Assembly (NCBI GenBank): GCA_029268085.1
Contig: JAJUHD010000102.1
Coordinates: 1-8,887, forward strand
From: Bacillota bacterium
Lineage (GTDB): Bacteria > Bacillota > Clostridia > Oscillospirales > Oscillospiraceae
Direction of reading: 5' to 3'
Length of the DNA stretch: 8,887 nucleotides
Shown here: one piece after another, positions 6,144-8,887 of the stretch
How positions within the stretch are numbered: position 1 is the stretch's first letter
How the letters are laid out: each line of letters begins with the position of its first letter
Program-made: the position numbers and the translations under genes
Notes under the pieces: model-generated
Databases searched by the model: none
Told to the model about the DNA's origin: nothing
The model's input: only the letters and a program-made list of their open reading frames with translations

Positions 6144-7385
6144 ATGAAAAAGCCGTTTGTAACGCTCCCGCAGCTCAAAGAGCTTTCAAAAGAATTCCCC
6201 ACTCCCTATCATCTCTACGATGAAAAGGGTATCCGTGAGAATGCGCGAAAGCTTTACAAGGCCTTTTCATGGAATAAGGGATTCAAGGAATATTTCGCGG
6301 TAAAGGCTACACCAAATCCATCCATCATGCAGATACTCAGCGAAGAGGGCTGCGGTATGGACTGTTCGTCCCTTACGGAGCTCATGCTCTGCGAGCGCTG
6401 CGGTATTTCCGGCGAAAACATAATGTTTTCGTCGAACGATACGCCGGCAGAGGACTTTATGCTTGCCGACAAGCTCGGCGCGATAATCAACCTTGATGAT
6501 ATAACCCACATCGATTTTCTTGAAAAAACTGTCGGACATATCCCCGAGAAAATCTGTTGCCGCTATAATCCGGGCGGAAACTTTGAGATTTCAAATACGA
6601 TAATGGATACTCCGGGCGACGCAAAGTATGGTCTCACAAAGCCGCAAATGTTTCAGGCTTTCCGCCTTTTGCGTGATAAGGGCGTCAAGGAATTCGGGAT
6701 ACACGCGTTTCTTGCCTCAAACACTGTTACGAACGATTATTACCCGACGCTGGCGGCGACTTTGTTCCGCCTTGCAGTTGAGCTCAAAAATGAGCTTGAC
6801 GTACATATCAGCTTCATAAATCTTTCCGGCGGCATAGGCATCCCATACCGCGAGGACCAGATGCCTGCTGATATTATCGATATAGGCGACCGTGTCCGCA
6901 AGGTATATAACCAGATACTCGTTCCTGCCGGAATGGGGGACATTTCTCTTTATTCCGAACTCGGGAGGTTTATGCTCGCGCCTTACGGATGCCTTGTCAC
7001 AAAGGCTGTGCATCAGAAGCACATTCACAAGGATTATGTTGGCGTTGACGCCTGCGCATGCAACCTGATGCGTCCCGCGATGTACGGCGCTTATCATCAC
7101 ATTACCGTAATGGGCAAGGAAAACGCACCTGCTGACCATCTCTACGACGTCGTCGGAGGCCTTTGCGAAAACAACGACAAGTTTGCAATTGACCGTTGGC
7201 TGCCGAGAGTCGATATAGGGGATTTCCTTGTAATCCACGATACCGGCGCGCACGGGCATTCTATGGGTTATAACTACAACGGCAAGCTTCGCAGCGCAGA
7301 GGTTCTTCTTTGCGCGGACGGAAAGGCAAAGCTTATTCGCCGCGCCGAAACACCTGAGGATTATTTCGCGACGCTGAATTTTTGA
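6144..7385 (+). CDS. lysA: Diaminopimelate decarboxylase (LysA family), divergent type
   Basis: This 413-residue cytosolic, PLP-dependent fold-III decarboxylase is predicted to convert meso-diaminopimelate to lysine. FAVKATPNPSIM (51-62) contains Lys54, expected to hold PLP. HAFLASNT (187-194) takes the place of the usual His-Ile-Gly-Ser segment. SGGIGIPY (228-235) is the glycine loop and ELGRF (272-276) replaces the usual EPGR. RPAMYGAYHHI (310-320) is strongly LysA-like. CENND (341-345) replaces CESxD at the site that completes the dimer active site, so Cys341 is kept. DTGAHGHSMGYNYNGKLRS (366-384) matches the C-terminal LysA block. AAGGAG (6130-6135) lies 8 bases before the ATG. Length is close to the usual 415-430. 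The substitutions suggest a distinct clostridial subgroup. Another alpha-amino acid or carboxynorspermidine decarboxylase activity is possible, but the 310-320 and 366-384 blocks favour LysA. No other lysine gene adjoins it. The stop codon lies one base from the stop of the convergent OB-fold gene. Confidence 0.85.
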   Translation: MKKPFVTLPQLKELSKEFPTPYHLYDEKGIRENARKLYKAFSWNKGFKEYFAVKATPNPSIMQILSEEGCGMDCSSLTELMLCERCGISGENIMFSSNDTPAEDFMLADKLGAIINLDDITHIDFLEKTVGHIPEKICCRYNPGGNFEISNTIMDTPGDAKYGLTKPQMFQAFRLLRDKGVKEFGIHAFLASNTVTNDYYPTLAATLFRLAVELKNELDVHISFINLSGGIGIPYREDQMPADIIDIGDRVRKVYNQILVPAGMGDISLYSELGRFMLAPYGCLVTKAVHQKHIHKDYVGVDACACNLMRPAMYGAYHHITVMGKENAPADHLYDVVGGLCENNDKFAIDRWLPRVDIGDFLVIHDTGAHGHSMGYNYNGKLRSAEVLLCADGKAKLIRRAETPEDYFATLNF

Positions 7386-7386
7386 T

Positions 7387-7995
7387 TCAGTTCAGCCGGC
7401 TGACTGTTGAAGCGGATACCTCGTATGCAGTCTTTTTGGTCTGTATACCGTCAATGTTCTTTATGTAATTTCTGCTTTGTATTCTACCCTCAAGCTCGAC
7501 GGTATCTCCCACGTTCCAAAGAGACGATTCTCGGGCGTTCTGCCCCCAAGAGATGCAGGGGAGGTAGTCCGAGCGCCCAAAGGGGCGATTTACGGCAATA
7601 AGAATGTCGCAGATTTCTCGGCCAAGAGGCGTCATTCTCAGGCTTGGCTGCTTGCAGACCGTTCCTCGCAGAAAGATGGTATTTTCCGGCTCTCCGTCAC
7701 AGAATTCCATTTCATTTGCGTAGACAAATATAATGAGCCTGTTTCCGACTCCGCTCTTGTTATTATAGGAGCGGAGTTCGCCCGTCACGCGGAGCATCGG
7801 GCTTCCGTCAGGTTCGAGAGCGCGCAGCTTTTCCTCGTCGCAGACGATATTTATCACGTCCTCAGCTCCGGAAAGCCTGGGAACTCTGAGCGGAAAAACA
7901 AAGAACTTCCTGTTGCGGCTGATGTGCGAAAAACTGGCTTTACCGTCTACGCTGCCGCATAGCCGTGTCGTGTTTCCTGTCGTGCTCTTTTCCAT
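7387..7995 (-). CDS. Tandem OB-fold, SSB-like single-stranded DNA-binding protein
   Basis: This 202-residue protein appears to hold two OB folds. The first, about 12-98, has the strand pattern LCGSVDG, KFFVFPLRVPRLSG, DVINIVC and MLRVTGELRSYNN. The second, about 105-198, is clearly SSB-like: IFLRGTV-K-PSLR-TPLGREICDI begins at 107, followed by LIAVNRPFG, a SDYLPCISWGQNA block and GD-VELEGRIQSRNY. This is the normal SSB order of the first strand, the PLGRE turn and the GD--EGRIQSR strand. Bacterial SSB normally has one such fold, a disordered linker and an acidic DDDIPF-type tail. Here the protein ends at SRLN with no such tail, so it is not the standard replicative SSB. Binding to single-stranded DNA is inferred from family resemblance. 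A partial role in competence or recombination is possible. GGAGG (8005-8001) sits about 5 bases before the ATG at 7995. It looks like a single-gene unit, and no clear promoter was found. Confidence 0.8.
   Translation of the reverse strand: MEKSTTGNTTRLCGSVDGKASFSHISRNRKFFVFPLRVPRLSGAEDVINIVCDEEKLRALEPDGSPMLRVTGELRSYNNKSGVGNRLIIFVYANEMEFCDGEPENTIFLRGTVCKQPSLRMTPLGREICDILIAVNRPFGRSDYLPCISWGQNARESSLWNVGDTVELEGRIQSRNYIKNIDGIQTKKTAYEVSASTVSRLN
7388..7406. repeat. Palindrome at the convergent stop codons
   Basis: TCAGCCGGCTGA (7392-7403) is a perfect 12-base palindrome; CAG (7388-7390) and CTG (7404-7406) extend it with a one-base bulge. It encodes the last codons of the OB-fold gene and follows the lysA stop directly. 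As RNA it gives a 7 bp stem with a CCGG loop on either strand, but neither strand has a T tract after it. It might protect 3' ends or slow polymerase. Confidence 0.35.
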
Positions 7996-8117
7996 AACTA
8001 CCTCCGTCGTTTATTATTTTGCTTTCGCAAATGACCGCATTAGAAGTTGTCCCTTGCGTTTACCAAAGCATATTCAGCAAAGCACGGCGATATACATGGG
8101 GGTTGAATATTAAAAGA

Positions 8118-8167
8118 AAAAACAAATCCGGTGCATTTCTAATTGGATTTGTTTTTAAATTTTTTTA
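8118..8167 (+). terminator. Orphan hairpin terminator in the intergenic region
   Basis: AAAAACAAATCC (8118-8129) and GGATTTGTTTTT (8145-8156) form a perfect 12 bp stem with a 15-base loop. The right arm ends in five Ts, followed by AAA and seven or more Ts (to 8167), so it should work rightwards. The minus strand also has a T-rich exit. No plus-strand gene ends just before it. The nearest is lysA at 7385, more than 700 bases upstream, past the opposite-strand OB-fold gene. It may stop lysA readthrough or protect the oppB promoter. Confidence 0.75.
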
Positions 8168-8244
8168 TTTGTAATGATGCAAAAGCAAATTTAAAGGGAA
8201 ATTGCATTTTGAATATTTTCATATTAAAATGAATATTGAAGTGA

Positions 8245-8264
8245 AGAATATCTTGCAATATTCT
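8245..8264. repeat. 7 bp inverted repeat in the AT-rich region
   Basis: AGAATAT (8245-8251) and ATATTCT (8258-8264) are exact inverted repeats with the 6-base spacer CTTGCA. Similar GAATATT words occur at 8105, 8211 and 8231. It lies about 118 bases before the oppB -35. It could be a protein-binding site, but in AT-rich DNA chance is a fair explanation. Confidence 0.25.
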
Positions 8265-8381
8265 GTCGAAATAATAACAACTTTATTGCTTTAATACAGT
8301 AATTTGTCGCTTTTTGATGTATATTTTACCATATTAATTGTAAGATTCACAAAATGGCAAGGGTAAGTTTGCAAGAAAACC

Positions 8382-8410
8382 TTGACTGAATTGTATATTT
8401 GATATAAAAT
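8382..8410 (+). promoter_or_regulatory. Promoter of the oppB operon
   Basis: TTGACT (8382-8387) and TAAAAT (8405-8410) are separated by exactly 17 bases and match five of six consensus bases each. Transcription would begin near 8417, giving a leader of about 99 bases before the oppB ATG. It implies that the permease operon starts here rather than being co-transcribed with oppA. Confidence 0.82.
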
Positions 8411-8424
8411 TCTAAAGATGTGAA

Positions 8425-8485
8425 TTGCGTTTTCTGATGTTCGTTCCAGATTGAGAGCAAACTGCGATAAACAGCGGGAACGCAA
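8425..8485 (+). promoter_or_regulatory. oppB leader with competing inverted repeats
   Basis: TTGCGTT (8425-8431) can pair with AACGCAA (8479-8485), and CGTTCC (8442-8447) can pair with GGAACG (8477-8482). Both use AACG at 8479-8482, so they exclude each other. They lie in the predicted mRNA leader about 20 bases before the ribosome binding site. No terminator tract follows. Folding could affect translation or transcript stability, but this is inference. Confidence 0.3.
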
Positions 8486-8515
8486 AAATCAGCAAAGAAA
8501 ACAGGAAGTGAAGAT

Positions 8516-8887
8516 ATGGCAGTATACACCTTAAAAAGGTTAGGCATGGCGCTGATAACTCTTCTTATTGTCGCAAGCCTGACCTTTTTATTGATGAACA
8601 CGATCCCCGGCGGACCGTGGCAAAGCGAAAAAGCCCTAACTCAGACACAGATCCAGACGCTCAACGAAAAATACGGTTTGGACAAGCCCGTGATTACTCA
8701 GCTTGGGATATACCTGAAGAAAGCTGTCACGGGTGATTTGGGTGTCTCTTTTAAAATGCAGAAAAACAGATCTGTTACCGAAATCATACTTGAGATGTTT
8801 CCGGTATCTGCGAGCATAGGTTTTTTTGCGCTGCTGTGGGCAATCCTGCTTGGGGTGCCTTTGGGGTGTATTGCCGCATATAAACGA
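8516..8887 (+). CDS. oppB: Peptide ABC transporter permease, OppB/DppB type (5' part)
   Basis: The first 124 codons of an inner-membrane permease are present; the gene runs off the end of the window (full-length family members are about 300-320 residues). The N-terminus MAVYTLKRLGMALITLLIVASL (residues 1-22) is the first membrane helix. It is followed by FLLMNTIPGGPW (24-35), matching the family's P-G-P motif, and LNEKYGLDKPVITQLGIYL (49-67), the standard OppB/DppB external segment. GDLGVSF (74-80) and the V-EII-E-FPVSASIGFFALLWAILLGVPLG run (87-117) match the start of the permease core. AGGA (8503-8506), nine bases before the ATG, is the ribosome binding site. Start choice is clear because the preceding bases are leader. 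It probably heads an oppBCDF-type operon and works with the OppA-like lipoprotein at 3088, but nickel- or dipeptide-type specificity cannot be excluded. Confidence 0.92.
   Translation, partial: MAVYTLKRLGMALITLLIVASLTFLLMNTIPGGPWQSEKALTQTQIQTLNEKYGLDKPVITQLGIYLKKAVTGDLGVSFKMQKNRSVTEIILEMFPVSASIGFFALLWAILLGVPLGCIAAYKR

Larger units (their letters stand above)
7996..8515. other. 520-base gene-free, AT-rich intergenic region
   Basis: I see no believable gene here; short open frames on both strands have no ribosome binding site or recognisable protein. It contains, in order: the ribosome binding site of the OB-fold gene and a small hairpin with a GAAA loop on the minus strand (8018-8031); a strong hairpin terminator (8118-8156); a run of GAATATT-like words and inverted repeats (8177-8264); and the oppB promoter and leader (8382-8515). 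No known riboswitch or RNA was recognised. Confidence 0.6.

Noticed and set aside
6717..7259. 180-codon minus-strand frame inside lysA
   Set aside because: Fully contained in a conserved enzyme gene and lacks any initiation signal.
7477..7962. 161-codon plus-strand frame opposite the SSB-like gene
   Set aside because: The SSB-like frame has conserved OB-fold motifs and a GGAGG site, while this one has neither.
8291..8601. Short minus-strand frames across the oppB leader and start
   Set aside because: They overlap a strong plus-strand promoter and the permease N-terminus; the translations are low-complexity and unrecognised.
1..8887. Search for a novel multi-gene system, mobile element or CRISPR-like array
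   Set aside because: All substantial genes fall into known families with no shared operon, no transposase or integrase, no terminal repeats and no regularly spaced repeats.

Overview
The window looks like a chromosomal segment from an anaerobic, low-to-mid GC Firmicute of the class Clostridia, perhaps Oscillospirales. The reasons are GGAGG-type ribosome binding sites, consensus -35/-10 promoters with 17-base spacers, T-tract hairpin terminators, an S-layer-homology (SLH) surface protein, a Gram-positive style lipoprotein and an EFR1-type ferredoxin protein. I see no insertion sequence, phage gene, tRNA, rRNA or CRISPR array. The content is ordinary housekeeping and cell-surface genes. I found no convincing undescribed multi-gene system, and most of the interest is in gene arrangement, leader sequences and domain variants.

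Layout from left to right. A bidirectional hairpin terminator (11-60) closes a minus-strand gene for a secreted protein with three SLH repeats and a C-terminal BsuPI-like domain (68-1126). Diverging from it across 135 bases is a TTG-started YoaK/DUF1275 membrane protein (1262-1936). This converges on a minus-strand EFR1 family ferredoxin with a flavodoxin-like half and two 4Fe-4S clusters (start revised to 2740). Back-to-back promoters at 2741-3087 drive that gene leftwards and an oligopeptide-binding lipoprotein rightwards (OppA-like, 3088-4848). The lipoprotein gene has its own strong terminator (4864-4896). An acyltransferase-3 membrane protein follows (4971-6035), then a divergent diaminopimelate decarboxylase (LysA family, 6144-7385). 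The decarboxylase gene meets a minus-strand tandem OB-fold, SSB-like gene (7387-7995) stop to stop with one base between. A 520-base gene-free, AT-rich stretch holds a hairpin terminator, several small inverted repeats and a near-consensus promoter. The window ends inside an OppB/DppB permease gene (8516 to beyond 8887).

How they relate. The OppA-like binding protein and the OppB-like permease probably serve one peptide ABC importer. They are separate transcription units 3.6 kb apart, which would allow the binding protein to be made in excess over the membrane complex. Its strongly C-biased codon choice and extended -10 promoter fit high expression. LysA makes lysine from meso-diaminopimelate, but nothing next to it belongs to that pathway and no lysine riboswitch is visible. 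The other genes look like single-gene units brought together by chance.
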